From: Pontibacillus yanchengensis
Lineage (GTDB): Bacteria > Bacillota > Bacilli > Bacillales > BH030062
Assembly (NCBI RefSeq): GCF_009856295.1
Contig: NZ_WMEU01000002.1
Span: 496,001-560,000 of the forward strand
Length of the DNA stretch: 64,000 bases
Reading direction: 5' to 3'
How positions within the stretch are numbered: position 1 is the stretch's first letter; the number at the start of each line of letters is the position of its first letter. Below, one piece after another: positions 26,458 to 35,324 of this stretch. The notes under the pieces were generated by a model. It ran no database searches, had not been told where the DNA came from, and saw nothing but the letters and a program-made list of their open reading frames with translations. Position numbers and translations under genes: made by a program.

Positions 26458-26675
26458 CCACGTTCAGCTCCAGCGCCCAGCGACTAGCAAACTTCCTGCC
26501 CCTCTTTACGATAAGTCAACATCGAATCGCCATCGCTCTTCATGGTTCCTATATCTCTGAAAAGATTTAAGGAAGTTCTATTAAGGTCGCTGCATCGTGC
26601 AGCAACATCGAACCAACCCACATCGTGAGGGCAGCAGTTTGTACGTCGCTAAGCGGGTGCCTTGGGCTTTTGTTC
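26458..26675 (+). repeat. Dispersed intergenic repeat family, copy A
   Basis: Begins CACGTTCAGCTCCAGCGCCC, contains GATAAGTCAACATCGAATCG, an inner hairpin (GCTGCATCGTGCAGC) and CAACATCGAACCAACC, and ends GTACGTCGCTAAGCGGGTGC and GCTTTTGTTC. The right end touches the stop codon of the 56-residue minus-strand gene. The rest of 26339-26457 holds no gene. Confidence 0.85.
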
Positions 26676-26846
26676 CTAGCGATGTTCTTTATCTCCTTGG
26701 AATCCTTTTTTGGAATTACGGTTAGAGACTCTTTCCATCTTTTCACGACTAATCGTTTCATCGTTTAACTCTACATTTCCAAGGCTTTCTGTAGGTGTCA
26801 TGTTATTTTTTTGTGCAGCATCATGTGTAACTTTGCGTTTGGTCAT
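26676..26846 (-). CDS. Small hydrophilic protein (56 residues), function unknown
   Basis: An ATG at 26846 behind GGAGG opens a 56-codon frame encoding a charged, Asn- and Lys-rich protein (MTKRKVTHDAAQKNNMTPTE...), without membrane segment. The composition resembles small spore-associated proteins of Bacillaceae, but no family can be named. Its stop codon is immediately followed by the end of repeat copy A, so the original C-terminus could have been altered by that insertion. Confidence 0.55.
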   Translation of the reverse strand: MTKRKVTHDAAQKNNMTPTESLGNVELNDETISREKMERVSNRNSKKGFQGDKEHR

Positions 26847-26901
26847 AGTAGACCCTCCTTTCCATTCTATTTTTTACAAATCACAAGGTATCATGCATGT
26901 A

Positions 26902-27120
26902 TTATTCTTTTTCAATTTCGTCCATCATAGTGATGAATGCTTCAGGATTTTCGAATTGTTTCATTTCCCAATTGGCATGAATCCATTTCACTAATTCCTC
27001 TTTAGAATTAAAAACCTCACCACTTGTATCTTCTTTTCTAATCATGTAGCGTCCATTATCTGGATCATTGGTGACTACACAAGGGTAAGCTCCGCTTTTG
27101 CCATACAATTGATGTTCCAA
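26902..27120 (-). CDS. Hypothetical 72-residue soluble protein
   Basis: The protein begins with a beta-rich part (GKSGAYPCVVTNDPDNGRYM) and continues with a helical tail rich in acidic and aromatic residues (FNSKEELVKWIHANWEMKQ). It looks like a conserved small Bacillaceae protein, but its role is unknown. The start is TTG, supported by AAAGGAG seven bases upstream. Confidence 0.6.
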   Translation of the reverse strand: MEHQLYGKSGAYPCVVTNDPDNGRYMIRKEDTSGEVFNSKEELVKWIHANWEMKQFENPEAFITMMDEIEKE

Positions 27121-27242
27121 AAAACATTCTCCTTTTTATCGTAGTATTTACCCTTAACATGGACTTATTCTTAATACGATTAATGAATGATTCTTATGGG
27201 AAAATCAATACTAAGAACAATAAAATAAGGAGGTACACACTT

Positions 27243-27467
27243 ATGAAAAAAATTAAAATCAACCGTGAAAGTCATAATAAATTAGCTGGTGCATTTAACG
27301 CTAACATGAAAATCAGTAAAGCGTTTAATGAACAAGATAAAGAAGATGGGGTTACAGAGGGTGAATTACTGTCTAGTTATTACATGAAAGAAGACATAGA
27401 TGATGTGAACTATTCAACAGAAAGAAATGGGAAAAGTGTTAACGACCAAGTTCGTAACCACGAATGA
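27243..27467 (+). CDS. Hypothetical 74-residue soluble protein
   Basis: A hydrophilic protein starting MKKIKINRESHNKLAGAFNA, with an acidic second half. It has no membrane or signal segment and no recognised domain. The start at 27243 has AGGAGG 12 bases upstream; the frame is open for 28 more codons. It is single, ending before a bidirectional terminator. Confidence 0.6.
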   Translation: MKKIKINRESHNKLAGAFNANMKISKAFNEQDKEDGVTEGELLSSYYMKEDIDDVNYSTERNGKSVNDQVRNHE

Positions 27468-27522
27468 TGCGATGTAGAGGTAGTTTATGTGTGTAGGCTT
27501 TAGGAAATAGGATTCTTCCCCA

Positions 27523-27559
27523 TAAAACAGGCATGCTTTGATTAGCATGCCTGTTTTTA
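27523..27559. terminator. Bidirectional terminator between convergent genes
   Basis: AAAACAGGCATGCTTTG with the mirrored AGCATGCCTGTTTTT. T tails on both strands. Confidence 0.85.
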
Positions 27560-27561
27560 CG

Positions 27562-28335
27562 TTACTCCAGTTCGTTATGATCTTCTTCATCCTCAAGGTA
27601 GCTATCTGTTTCAGAATAATGTATTTCTCCCACTATCGACATCATTCCGGATTCATCTAGGTCTTCTTCATATTCATCATGTTGGGCGTTAGGATACACT
27701 GTTACGTTATTGCCATACATATCAACACCTGTGAAGTTTTCATAATCCTCAACGTAACTTACATTTTCATCTGAGTTTATATACGTATCATCATATTGTT
27801 CAATATCCTGACCTGAGAAATCGGAAGGTGTTTCGGATGTCCCGTATCGGGCCACATCTTGCCATGAATCTTCTGAGTCATAGAATGCGGTAGAAATGGA
27901 TTCATCTGAACGTCTACGTAATCCAGGTTGAAGCACTTCTTCCTCAACAGGCCGTTGCTCATGTTCTTCTTGGTCTGGGCTGTGTTCTTTACAATATACG
28001 GTCGTCGGAAGGGCTTCCAAACGTTCGAATGGTATTTCTTTATTACATTCTTCGCAACGTCCATAACTTCCTTGATCCATTCTATATAGTGCTTGGACAA
28101 TATCTTTTAACTCTTTTTCTGCGTGTTCATTTAATGCAATATCCTTTTCACGCTCATATAGATAAGTGGCATTATCACCAGGATGGTTATCATAATTGGA
28201 AAGTTCACTAACGGACTCTTGAACGGACTCGTCTTCCAAGCCATAGTGATCATTTTGCTCTAAATGGGTCAACAGCTCTCTTTGTTGACTGTACAATTCT
28301 GTTTTTAGCTGTTGGGTTTGTTTCTCTGTTAACAT
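27562..28335 (-). CDS. TraR/DksA zinc-finger protein, YteA family
   Basis: A 257-residue protein with an N-terminal coiled-coil segment (about 1-60) and a DksA/TraR-type C4-like zinc finger: GRCEECNKEI with CxxC near residue 93 and C..H in TVYCKEHSPDQ near 114. The remaining half is acidic and low in complexity, ending DEEDHNELE. This matches the Bacillus YteA family, sometimes linked to sporulation. DNA or RNA polymerase binding is inferred from the family. AAGGAGGG precedes the ATG. It is divergent from the lia locus. Confidence 0.85.
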   Translation of the reverse strand: MLTEKQTQQLKTELYSQQRELLTHLEQNDHYGLEDESVQESVSELSNYDNHPGDNATYLYEREKDIALNEHAEKELKDIVQALYRMDQGSYGRCEECNKEIPFERLEALPTTVYCKEHSPDQEEHEQRPVEEEVLQPGLRRRSDESISTAFYDSEDSWQDVARYGTSETPSDFSGQDIEQYDDTYINSDENVSYVEDYENFTGVDMYGNNVTVYPNAQHDEYEEDLDESGMMSIVGEIHYSETDSYLEDEEDHNELE

Positions 28336-28425
28336 GGTTTTCCCTCCTTGGAGGTTTTACTTTTCGAACATACATATAGTATTTACATCCTTAATGAAAT
28401 CATGCTTTAAGATATAGCATCTAGG

Positions 28426-28447
28426 CTTACGATATATACGTCTTAAG
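28426..28447. promoter_or_regulatory. Candidate LiaR operator upstream of the lia genes
   Basis: An imperfect palindrome, CTTACG-ATATATA-CGTCTTAAG, lies about 90 bases before the first lia gene. Its position fits an activator site. Identity with the LiaR motif is not verified. Confidence 0.35.
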
Positions 28448-28536
28448 GCTTACTTGAAAATATGGCTGTAGCTCATTATGCAATCCTTTTGAGACAGGTA
28501 TGATAAGAGTAAGAAAGATGAAAGGAGGGCAACCGC

Positions 28537-28899
28537 ATGAAACAATTTCTATGGTTTATCGCTGGATTAGTTGCTTTGTCTCTAGTTCTTGCTAACTTAG
28601 GTCCAATGATATTGCTTGGAGTTAGTGTATGGTTGTTGTACATCATTTTCAAGAAATTTATGAAGACCGATTCTACAGCAAAAAAAGTCTTATGGGTCGT
28701 ATTGGGCTTAATTGTCTTAAGCATTACGGTGTCCAATTTATACGCATTAATTGGAGTAGCTGCAGCTTATGTTCTTTATGTACTTTACAAAGGCTGGAAA
28801 TCGAAGAACAATGATCACGTTGTTGGCGATTCTATTCAAAAAGATGATGATCCATTTATTAATTTTGAAAAGCAATGGGCAGAATTAAATAAATCGTAA
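28537..28899 (+). CDS. LiaI-like small membrane protein (lmo0954 type)
   Basis: A 120-residue protein with four hydrophobic segments in two pairs (about 4-20, 22-40, 50-66 and 70-86) and a hydrophilic C-terminal tail. It resembles the lmo0954/LiaI group, which recruits the PspA-like LiaH to the membrane under envelope stress. The next gene, 15 bases downstream, encodes the PspA homologue, and LiaF, LiaS and LiaR follow, so the assignment is strongly supported by context. GAAAGGAGGG precedes the ATG. Confidence 0.78.
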   Translation: MKQFLWFIAGLVALSLVLANLGPMILLGVSVWLLYIIFKKFMKTDSTAKKVLWVVLGLIVLSITVSNLYALIGVAAAYVLYVLYKGWKSKNNDHVVGDSIQKDDDPFINFEKQWAELNKS

Positions 28900-28913
28900 A
28901 GGGAGAGATTACA

Positions 28914-29558
28914 TTGGCAAATTTATTTACCCGAATTAAAGAATCTATTTCAGCTGATTTACACGACATGTTAGATGAAAAAGAAGAAAAAAATCCAGTA
29001 GCAGCATTAAACCATTACCTTAGACAAAGTGAACAAGAAACAGAAAAAGTACGTAAGCTTGTAGAGCGACAATATCGTTTGCGAGAAGAGTTTTCGAAAG
29101 AAGCTCAGCAGGCAAGAGATATGGCTGATAAGCGAAAACAACAACTAGAAATTGCACGAAAAGCTGGGGAAGAGCAAATGGTAGAATTTGCAATGAGGGA
29201 ATATGAAGAATACACAGCTCGTGCTGAGCGGATGGAGAAATCAAGACAAGAAGCAGCTAGCCAGCTAGAAACGTTAGAACAAAAGTATGAAGAAATGAAG
29301 CATCGATTAAAAGACATGAAGCTTAAGCGAATGGAAGTGATGGGGCGCGAAAATATCGCAAGAGCTCATCACCGCATGGATAGCGTGATTAACGAGTCTT
29401 CTGATAAGCCATATTCGCGTTTCGGGGAACTAGACCAATACATTCAAGATTTAGAATACAAAGTAAACAGTTCCTATTACAAAAGTACATTTGACAGTAA
29501 AATAGCACAATTAGAAAAAGATATGGAAAATAAAGAAAACGTTTCAGTCCAATCATAA
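28914..29558 (+). CDS. PspA/IM30 family envelope-stress protein (LiaH-like)
   Basis: A 214-residue, almost entirely helical and charged protein with the PspA/IM30 pattern: MANLFTRIKESISADLHDML at the N-terminus, a long coiled coil to about residue 150, and a shorter C-terminal helix region. These proteins form large rings on the inner face of the membrane and stabilise it under stress. The start is TTG, with GGGAG eight bases upstream. A terminator separates it from liaF. It should be the main effector output of LiaRS. Confidence 0.87.
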   Translation: MANLFTRIKESISADLHDMLDEKEEKNPVAALNHYLRQSEQETEKVRKLVERQYRLREEFSKEAQQARDMADKRKQQLEIARKAGEEQMVEFAMREYEEYTARAERMEKSRQEAASQLETLEQKYEEMKHRLKDMKLKRMEVMGRENIARAHHRMDSVINESSDKPYSRFGELDQYIQDLEYKVNSSYYKSTFDSKIAQLEKDMENKENVSVQS

Positions 29559-29590
29559 AAATATGATATCCTAAAGGAAATAAGTGTAGG

Positions 29591-29620
29591 AAAAAAAGGC
29601 GCAGTGCTCTGCGTCTTTTT
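29591..29620 (+). terminator. Terminator between liaIH and liaFSR
   Basis: Stem GGCGCAG-TGCT-CTGCGTC with flanking A and T runs. It would let liaIH be expressed at a much higher level than the regulators. Confidence 0.7.
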
Positions 29621-29679
29621 ATATCGAAAGGTACAAGTTTATATTATAAGATAAACTATGAAAGAAAGGAGGACATCTA

Positions 29680-30408
29680 ATGCTATCACGGTTATCAACC
29701 AGTACATTAAATTGGATTATCATCATTGGATTTATCCTGTTAGGCGTAGAAATAATTTTCTTTAATGGTGGTTTAATCTTTTCGTTACTGTTCTCCTCTC
29801 TTTTATTGTATGTAGGGAAAAGAAAATACTACAGAACCTTTGGTAAAGTTTTGTTTTGGGTAGGAGTCATCACAATCTTCTTTACAGTAATAAATATGAT
29901 TGCTGTACGATTTTTATTGATAGCAGGCATTGTCTTATTTGTTCGTTATTACTATAAGACAAAACAAAATCCTGACAAATGGGAAGCTATATTTGCAAGT
30001 TCAACTGTTCAGGAGAATGAACATTTATGTCGAACAGCACCATTACTTAAACAACGACTGATGGGAGATCAAATTACAAGTGAAGTTGGATATGAATGGC
30101 ATGATGTCAATATTCATGGTGGATTTGGGGACCGTGTGCTTGATTTAAGTAATACAGTTCTCCCAGATGAAGCTGTGATATCCATACGTCATTTAATTGG
30201 AAATATTGAAATATACGTTCCCTATGAGGTAGAAGTAAGTGTCCACCATAGTTCTATATTAGGTAGAGCTAATATATTTGGAACCCATCATCTTAAATTG
30301 ATGAATCATCAACTTTCATATCATACACCTGGATATGTAACAGAGAAACCCAAGGTTAAGATCGTTACCTCCTTATTCTCTGGAGATATCGAGGTGAAAC
30401 GAATATGA
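29680..30408 (+). CDS. liaF: LiaF, inhibitor of the LiaRS two-component system
   Basis: A 242-residue membrane protein. Four hydrophobic segments lie in residues 10-90. The soluble C-terminal half (about 110-242) is the beta-rich LiaF/toast-rack domain with WHDVNIHGGFGD, RHLIGNIEIYVPYEV and the closing TSLFSGDIEVKRI. In B. subtilis LiaF keeps the kinase LiaS silent without stress. Its stop overlaps the liaS start by four bases. AAGGAGGAC precedes the ATG. Confidence 0.88.
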   Translation: MLSRLSTSTLNWIIIIGFILLGVEIIFFNGGLIFSLLFSSLLLYVGKRKYYRTFGKVLFWVGVITIFFTVINMIAVRFLLIAGIVLFVRYYYKTKQNPDKWEAIFASSTVQENEHLCRTAPLLKQRLMGDQITSEVGYEWHDVNIHGGFGDRVLDLSNTVLPDEAVISIRHLIGNIEIYVPYEVEVSVHHSSILGRANIFGTHHLKLMNHQLSYHTPGYVTEKPKVKIVTSLFSGDIEVKRI

Positions 30409-31451
30409 ACCTTTTGTCTCGTCAAACCATAGCTGGATTATTGTTTTCATTCACCATTACTATTCTGATATTATTTATTACTTTTTTAGCATTTCCACTC
30501 AATGAGTGGTCTGATTTATGGAATCAAGAAACATTTGATATACCTTATATAATGTTTATTAGTACCTTTGTTATTTGTACAGGTGTACTAGGTGGCTGGT
30601 ATTATGGCTGGATGTGGAGAAGGAGAGTTCATGCAATATACCAGCGTTTAGATGAACTGATGAAAGGTCATCCACTTTCATTAGACCACACTGAACAGGT
30701 TATTGAATTTATTCAATTAAACCAACAGCTTCAAAAACTTGAAGATAAACTCACCAAGCAAACTGAATTATCACAAAGGCTAGCAACTGAAAGAGCAAAT
30801 GAGCGGGAAGAAAGCCTTCAAGAAGTAGTCGTTCAAGAACGTAATCGACTAGCTAGAGAATTACATGATTCGGTAAGTCAACATTTATTTGCGGCTTCCA
30901 TGATGATGTCAGCTATAAATGACTCTAACCCTCCAGAAAATGATGGTATAAGAAAACAAATGAGTATGGTTGAACATATGATTCAACAATCCCAACTTGA
31001 GATGAGAGCCTTGCTCCTTCACTTACGTCCCGTTCCACTAACAGGAAAGAGTCTCCAAGAAGGAATGCAAGAATTGTTAGAAGAACTCACTCAAAAGGTG
31101 CCGATGGAAATAGACTGGAAGGTAGAAACGTTCCATCTCGATAAGGGGATAGAGGACCAGTTATTTCGTATATTACAAGAGGCTGTTTCCAATACCTTAC
31201 GTCATGCTGAGGCATATTCCCTCCATGTGATGCTTATTCAAAGAGATGAATTTGTTATCATGAGGGTGGTAGATGATGGAAAAGGTTTTAATGTAGAAGA
31301 AGAAAAAACAAGTTCATATGGATTACACAACATGCAGGAGCGTGCTATGGAAGTAGGTGGTACATTAAAGGTGATTAGTTTACCAAATCAAGGTACTCGT
31401 CTTGAGGTAAAGGTACCTTATGTAAAAGGAAAGGGGGATGACAATGATTAA
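30405..31451 (+). CDS. liaS: Sensor histidine kinase LiaS
   Basis: A 348-residue NarL-type intramembrane-sensing kinase. Two helices (about 8-28 and 43-63) enclose a very short extracytoplasmic loop. The HisKA_3 region has the phospho-acceptor His in RNRLARELHDSVSQHLFAAS (near 155), and the HATPase has DDGKGF and SYGLHNMQERA. It should sense envelope damage through LiaF and phosphorylate LiaR. It overlaps both neighbours, which supports an operon. Confidence 0.9.
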   Translation: MNLLSRQTIAGLLFSFTITILILFITFLAFPLNEWSDLWNQETFDIPYIMFISTFVICTGVLGGWYYGWMWRRRVHAIYQRLDELMKGHPLSLDHTEQVIEFIQLNQQLQKLEDKLTKQTELSQRLATERANEREESLQEVVVQERNRLARELHDSVSQHLFAASMMMSAINDSNPPENDGIRKQMSMVEHMIQQSQLEMRALLLHLRPVPLTGKSLQEGMQELLEELTQKVPMEIDWKVETFHLDKGIEDQLFRILQEAVSNTLRHAEAYSLHVMLIQRDEFVIMRVVDDGKGFNVEEEKTSSYGLHNMQERAMEVGGTLKVISLPNQGTRLEVKVPYVKGKGDDND

Positions 31452-32076
31452 CGTTCTCTTTGCAGATGATCATGAAATGGTTCGCATTGGAGTTTCCGCA
31501 TACCTATCTTCACAAAAAGATATTGATGTTATAGCTGAAGCTGATGATGGTCAGCAGGCTGTAAATTTAGCTTTACAGCATCGGCCTGATATTATATTAA
31601 TGGACCTTGTTATGAAAGAGATGGATGGTATAGAAGCAACAAAAAGAATTATTGAGCAATGGCCAACTGCTAAAATCATTATCGTGACAAGCTTTTTAGA
31701 TGATGAGAAAGTATACCCAGCGTTAGAAGCTGGAGCAACAAGTTATATGTTAAAAACTTCCAAAGCAAATGAAATAGCAGACGCAATTCGGTCAACATAT
31801 GAAGGTCAATCCATCTTAGAACCAGAGGTAACAGGGAAAATCATGAACAAAATGCGTCAAAAGCCAGTACAATACCCTCACGAATATTTAACAGAAAGAG
31901 AAAAAGAGATTTTAATGTTAATGGCAGAAGGGAAAGTGAATCAAGAAATAGCAGACGAGCTATATATTGCATTGAAAACTGTAAAGGTTCATGTAAGTAA
32001 CATTTTAGGAAAGCTAGAAGTACAGGATAGAACACAAGCCGTAATTTATGCGTTTAAACATGATTTAGTAAAGTAA
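31444..32076 (+). CDS. liaR: Response regulator LiaR (NarL family)
   Basis: A 210-residue regulator. The receiver domain has the acidic pocket DDHE, the phosphorylated Asp in IILMDLVMKEMDG and the Lys of MLKTSKA. The LuxR-type helix-turn-helix is at the C-terminus (LTEREKEILMLMAEGKVNQE and KTVKVHVSNILGKL). It likely activates liaI-liaH. The ATG at 31444 has GGGGG upstream; another ATG two codons earlier is possible. It overlaps liaS by eight bases. Confidence 0.9.
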   Translation: MINVLFADDHEMVRIGVSAYLSSQKDIDVIAEADDGQQAVNLALQHRPDIILMDLVMKEMDGIEATKRIIEQWPTAKIIIVTSFLDDEKVYPALEAGATSYMLKTSKANEIADAIRSTYEGQSILEPEVTGKIMNKMRQKPVQYPHEYLTEREKEILMLMAEGKVNQEIADELYIALKTVKVHVSNILGKLEVQDRTQAVIYAFKHDLVK

Positions 32077-32173
32077 TCATTCTTAACCCTTTATAATAAA
32101 AAATAAAGAACATAAAAGGGAATTACGAAACATTTACTAATGAAAAAGACTATGTAAGCAAAGGGTGAAGGAA

Positions 32174-33274
32174 ATGACTAAAAAGAAAGTTGGCATATTA
32201 TTTGGAGGGAAATCCTCAGAACATGAAGTATCATTACAATCCGCCAAAAATATTGTTGATGCAATTGATAAGGAGAAGTATGAGGTAGTGTTAATTGGCA
32301 TCGATAAAGATGGAGGTTGGCATGTGAATGATCAATCTCAGTACTTGTTGCATGCGGAAGATCCTAAATTAATTACGTTAAATAAAACGAATGAGGGTGT
32401 AGCAGTTGTTCCAGGTAGCACAAGTAATCAAATGCTGAATCTTTCCACGACAACAAGCTTAGGTCAGTTAGATGCAGTTTTTCCAATTCTTCATGGGACG
32501 TTAGGGGAAGACGGAAGTATCCAAGGTATGTTGCGACTAGCCAACATCCCATATGTTGGTACGAATGTGTTAGGGTCAGCTATGTGCATGGATAAGGATA
32601 TTACAAAGCGCTTGTTAAGGGACGCTGGTATTGGTGTAGCTAAATGGTACTCTTATAAAAAGCATCAAAAAGATCGAATCCAATTCAATGAAATGAAAGA
32701 TAATCTGGGAATGCCGTTTTTTGTAAAACCAGCTAACCAAGGCTCTTCAGTAGGAGTTAGTAAAGTAAGAAGTGAAGCGGAATTTACAAAAGCTATAGAA
32801 GAAGCATTCTTATATGATTATAAAGTTATTATTGAAGAGGGTGTAGTAGGAAGAGAAATTGAATGTTCTGTATTGGGCAATGAAGAGCCTAAGGCATCCG
32901 TACCTGGAGAAATTCTGTCGTCAACTGATTTCTATTCTTACGAAACAAAGTATATCGATGAAAGTGGGGCAAAGTTAGAAATTCCTGCTTCATTAGATCA
33001 ACAAACAGAAGATCGTGTTAGACAAACGGCCATCGAGGCATTTCGAGTTCTTGAATGTGAAGGATTATCACGAGTAGATGTTTTCTTAAAAGAAAATGGA
33101 GAAATTATTGTGAATGAAATCAACACATTACCAGGCTTTACGAAAATCAGCATGTATCCAAAGCTTTGGGAAGCAAGTGGTATTTCATATCCAGCACTTA
33201 TTGATGAATTAATTGAGCTTGCTATCCAAAGATATGAGCGCGATGCTTCCTTGAAGAATACAAGAGAAGATTAA
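32174..33274 (+). CDS. ddl: D-alanine--D-alanine ligase
   Basis: A 366-residue ATP-grasp ligase that makes the D-Ala-D-Ala end of the peptidoglycan precursor. GGKSSEHEVSL sits near residue 12 and HGTLGEDGSIQGML near 110. FFVKPANQGSSVGVSK binds ATP, and RVDVFLKENGEIIVNEINTL carries the magnesium ligands. The length is that of the longer VanA/Ddl-A-like form. It follows the lia locus, so two cell-wall functions are adjacent. The start at 32174 has AAAGGGTGAAGG; a GTG nine bases earlier is open. Confidence 0.93.
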   Translation: MTKKKVGILFGGKSSEHEVSLQSAKNIVDAIDKEKYEVVLIGIDKDGGWHVNDQSQYLLHAEDPKLITLNKTNEGVAVVPGSTSNQMLNLSTTTSLGQLDAVFPILHGTLGEDGSIQGMLRLANIPYVGTNVLGSAMCMDKDITKRLLRDAGIGVAKWYSYKKHQKDRIQFNEMKDNLGMPFFVKPANQGSSVGVSKVRSEAEFTKAIEEAFLYDYKVIIEEGVVGREIECSVLGNEEPKASVPGEILSSTDFYSYETKYIDESGAKLEIPASLDQQTEDRVRQTAIEAFRVLECEGLSRVDVFLKENGEIIVNEINTLPGFTKISMYPKLWEASGISYPALIDELIELAIQRYERDASLKNTRED

Positions 33275-33288
33275 GAAGGAAATTTAGT

Positions 33289-33323
33289 AACCCTAGTACA
33301 TATGACATGTACTAGGGTTTTTT
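33289..33323 (+). terminator. Terminator of ddl
   Basis: Perfect stem AACCCTAGTACAT with ATGTACTAGGGTTTTTT. Confidence 0.9.
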
Positions 33324-33354
33324 CTTTAAAAGTAAAATAAGAATAAGTTTCTAG

Positions 33355-33572
33355 CGTGTCTAGCTCAAACTCCCAGCGCCTAGTATGCTTCCCTCGCCTC
33401 CGTACAATAAGTTAACATCGAATCACGCATGTTTTCGTGTTTCCTTAATCTCCTACGGAATCAGGTGAAGTTCGATTAAAATCGCTACATCACGTAGCAA
33501 CATCGAACCAACCTACGTCGTGTAGGCCGCGGCATATACCGTCGCTAAACTGGTGCCCTAAGCTTTTGTTCT
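33355..33572 (+). repeat. Dispersed intergenic repeat family, copy B
   Basis: Shows TCTAGCTCAAACTCCCAGCG, AATAAGTTAACATCGAATCA, AAGTTCGATTAAAATCGCTA, CAACATCGAACCAACCTACG and the end GCTTTTGTTC. The inner segment has the same orientation as in copy A. No gene is seen from 33325 to the symporter start. Confidence 0.85.
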
Positions 33573-33741
33573 GAAGTGCAAATTAATCTTTCTTTGCTCC
33601 AAAGACTTGTCAGGCGACAGTTTTCTTCTTTTTAAATAATTGAATATTATGAATATATCTATAGACCTTAACAAACTAAAGGATAAAAGCTATACTTGGT
33701 TCCATCATAAAGCAACATATGTACATTTGAGGAGGACAAAA

Positions 33742-34941
33742 ATGAAAATAGGACTTTTACCAAGATTAATTATTGCGATCATAATAGGAATTGGTGCTGG
33801 ATTATTACTCCCTCAGTGGTGGATACAATTATTGGCTACATTTAATGGTTTATTTGGTGGCTTTCTAAATTTCATTATCCCTTTGATTATATTAGGATTT
33901 ATCGCTCCAGGTATTGGTGAATTAGGGAAGGGTGCTGGAAAACTAGTGGCACTAACCACTACTGTAGCATACACATCTACTGTTGTAGCAGGGTTGTTAG
34001 CCTTCTTTAGTGGGCGTTTGTTATTTCCCACTCTATTATCATCAGGTAGTACATCAGGGAACTTTGAAAACCCGGAAGAGTTTCTTCAATCCCCGTTATT
34101 TGAAGTGAATTTAGAACCTGTGATGAGTGTAATGACAGCTCTTATTTTAGCCTTTGTCCTAGGTTTAGGATTAGCTTCTATTAATGGAACATCGCTGCAA
34201 AAAGGGTTGGTTGATTTTCGTAGCATTATTGAGAAGGTCATACATTATGTCATTATTCCTTTGCTACCTGTCCACATATTAGGGATTTTCGCGAATATGA
34301 CGTATGGGGGTCAAGTGGCGATGATTATGTCCACTTTTATAAAAGTATTTGCCGTTATCATCGTACTACACGTTGTTATGCTCCTTGCTCAGTATAGTAC
34401 AGCATCTGCTCTATCAGGGAAAAACGTACTACATTCCTTAAGAAATATGGTTCCAGCATATTTCACTGCACTTGGTACACAGTCATCTGCTACAACGATA
34501 CCAGTGACGCTTAAACAAACCAAAAGCAATCAAGTGAGAGAAAAAATAGCTGATTTCGTAGTACCTTTATGCGCCAACATTCATCTGTCCGGTAGTACGA
34601 TTACACTTGTCAGTTGTTCTATGGCCGTAATGATGCTAAATGGAATGCAGCCTACCTTTACTAGCATTTTTCCATTTATTTTAGCTCTAGGCTTAACGAT
34701 GATTGCTGCACCTGGTGTACCTGGAGGAGCTGTAATGGCTGTTCTAGGGCTGCTTCAATCTATGTTAGGTTTTAGCGAAACTATGACTTCACTAATGATT
34801 GCCCTTTACCTAGCTCAAGATAGCTTTGGCACGGCAACTAACGTAACAGGAGACGGAGCGCTATCCATTATTATTGATAAGTTAATGGGAAAGGATATAA
34901 ATACTATAGAGGTTGAAGAACATAATAATAAGACTGCTTAA
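33742..34941 (+). CDS. Dicarboxylate/amino acid:cation symporter
   Basis: A 399-residue DAACS family secondary transporter (relatives: GltP, SstT). Eight or so hydrophobic segments are visible. Family motifs include the serine-rich SSATTIPVTL turn (AYFTALGTQSSATTIP) and the HLSGSTITLV and QDSFGTATNVTGDGA regions. It imports glutamate, serine or a C4-dicarboxylate with a cation; the exact substrate is not clear. The frame extends 34 codons upstream, but GAGGAGGAC lies just before ATG 33742. Confidence 0.87.
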   Translation: MKIGLLPRLIIAIIIGIGAGLLLPQWWIQLLATFNGLFGGFLNFIIPLIILGFIAPGIGELGKGAGKLVALTTTVAYTSTVVAGLLAFFSGRLLFPTLLSSGSTSGNFENPEEFLQSPLFEVNLEPVMSVMTALILAFVLGLGLASINGTSLQKGLVDFRSIIEKVIHYVIIPLLPVHILGIFANMTYGGQVAMIMSTFIKVFAVIIVLHVVMLLAQYSTASALSGKNVLHSLRNMVPAYFTALGTQSSATTIPVTLKQTKSNQVREKIADFVVPLCANIHLSGSTITLVSCSMAVMMLNGMQPTFTSIFPFILALGLTMIAAPGVPGGAVMAVLGLLQSMLGFSETMTSLMIALYLAQDSFGTATNVTGDGALSIIIDKLMGKDINTIEVEEHNNKTA

Positions 34942-34959
34942 AAAAAACCGGAGAGAATT

Positions 34960-35309
34960 TAGACTAACCTAATAAAATGAGACACTAAAAAAACACCTTC
35001 GAAATGGTACACTTAATAAAAGTACTGATTCGGAGGTGTTTTTGTGTGGGCAAAAACTTTTATTCAGGAGAAATGAAGTGTGAAGTCGTTAAGATAAGAT
35101 GAGTGGGGTCTTAAGTCTGAGGAATTTCAGTACGTGAAGTTTAAATCAATAGGCATGGATAAGGTCAGAGAGCATGTAGACGATTATATAAAATACTATA
35201 ATAAAGAGCGAATTCAAGAAAAATTAGGCTACCACTCTCCAATTGAATTTGGAGAAATGGCAGCCTAAGAAGGCGTTTTATTCCTGTCTCAAATGAACAG
35301 GTCAGTCTA
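34960..35309 (+). mobile_element. Internally deleted IS3-family (IS150-like) element
   Basis: The 350-base unit is bounded by inverted repeats: left AGACTAACCTAATAAAATGA, right (reverse strand) AGACTGACCTGTTCATTTGA, each followed by GACA and a run reading AAAAACACCTTC or AAAACGCCTTC. Inside, about 60 bases of OrfA start remain (GKNFYSGEMKCEVVKI), then a deletion, then the OrfB C-terminus (MDKVREHVDDYIKYYNKERI...YHSPIEFGEMAA). It cannot make a transposase but keeps both ends. Confidence 0.85.
34987..35043 (+). terminator. Hairpin in the left end of the IS3 remnant, likely terminating the symporter gene
   Basis: AACACCTTCGAA pairs with TTCGGAGGTGTT and the 3' arm runs into T residues. Confidence 0.5.
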
Positions 35310-35324
35310 ATTCTTCGGCTTTTT

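Noticed and set aside
27777..28100. Minus-strand frame of 107 codons inside the YteA-like gene
   Set aside because: It is a shadow of the acidic half of the real zinc-finger protein and lacks its own start signals.
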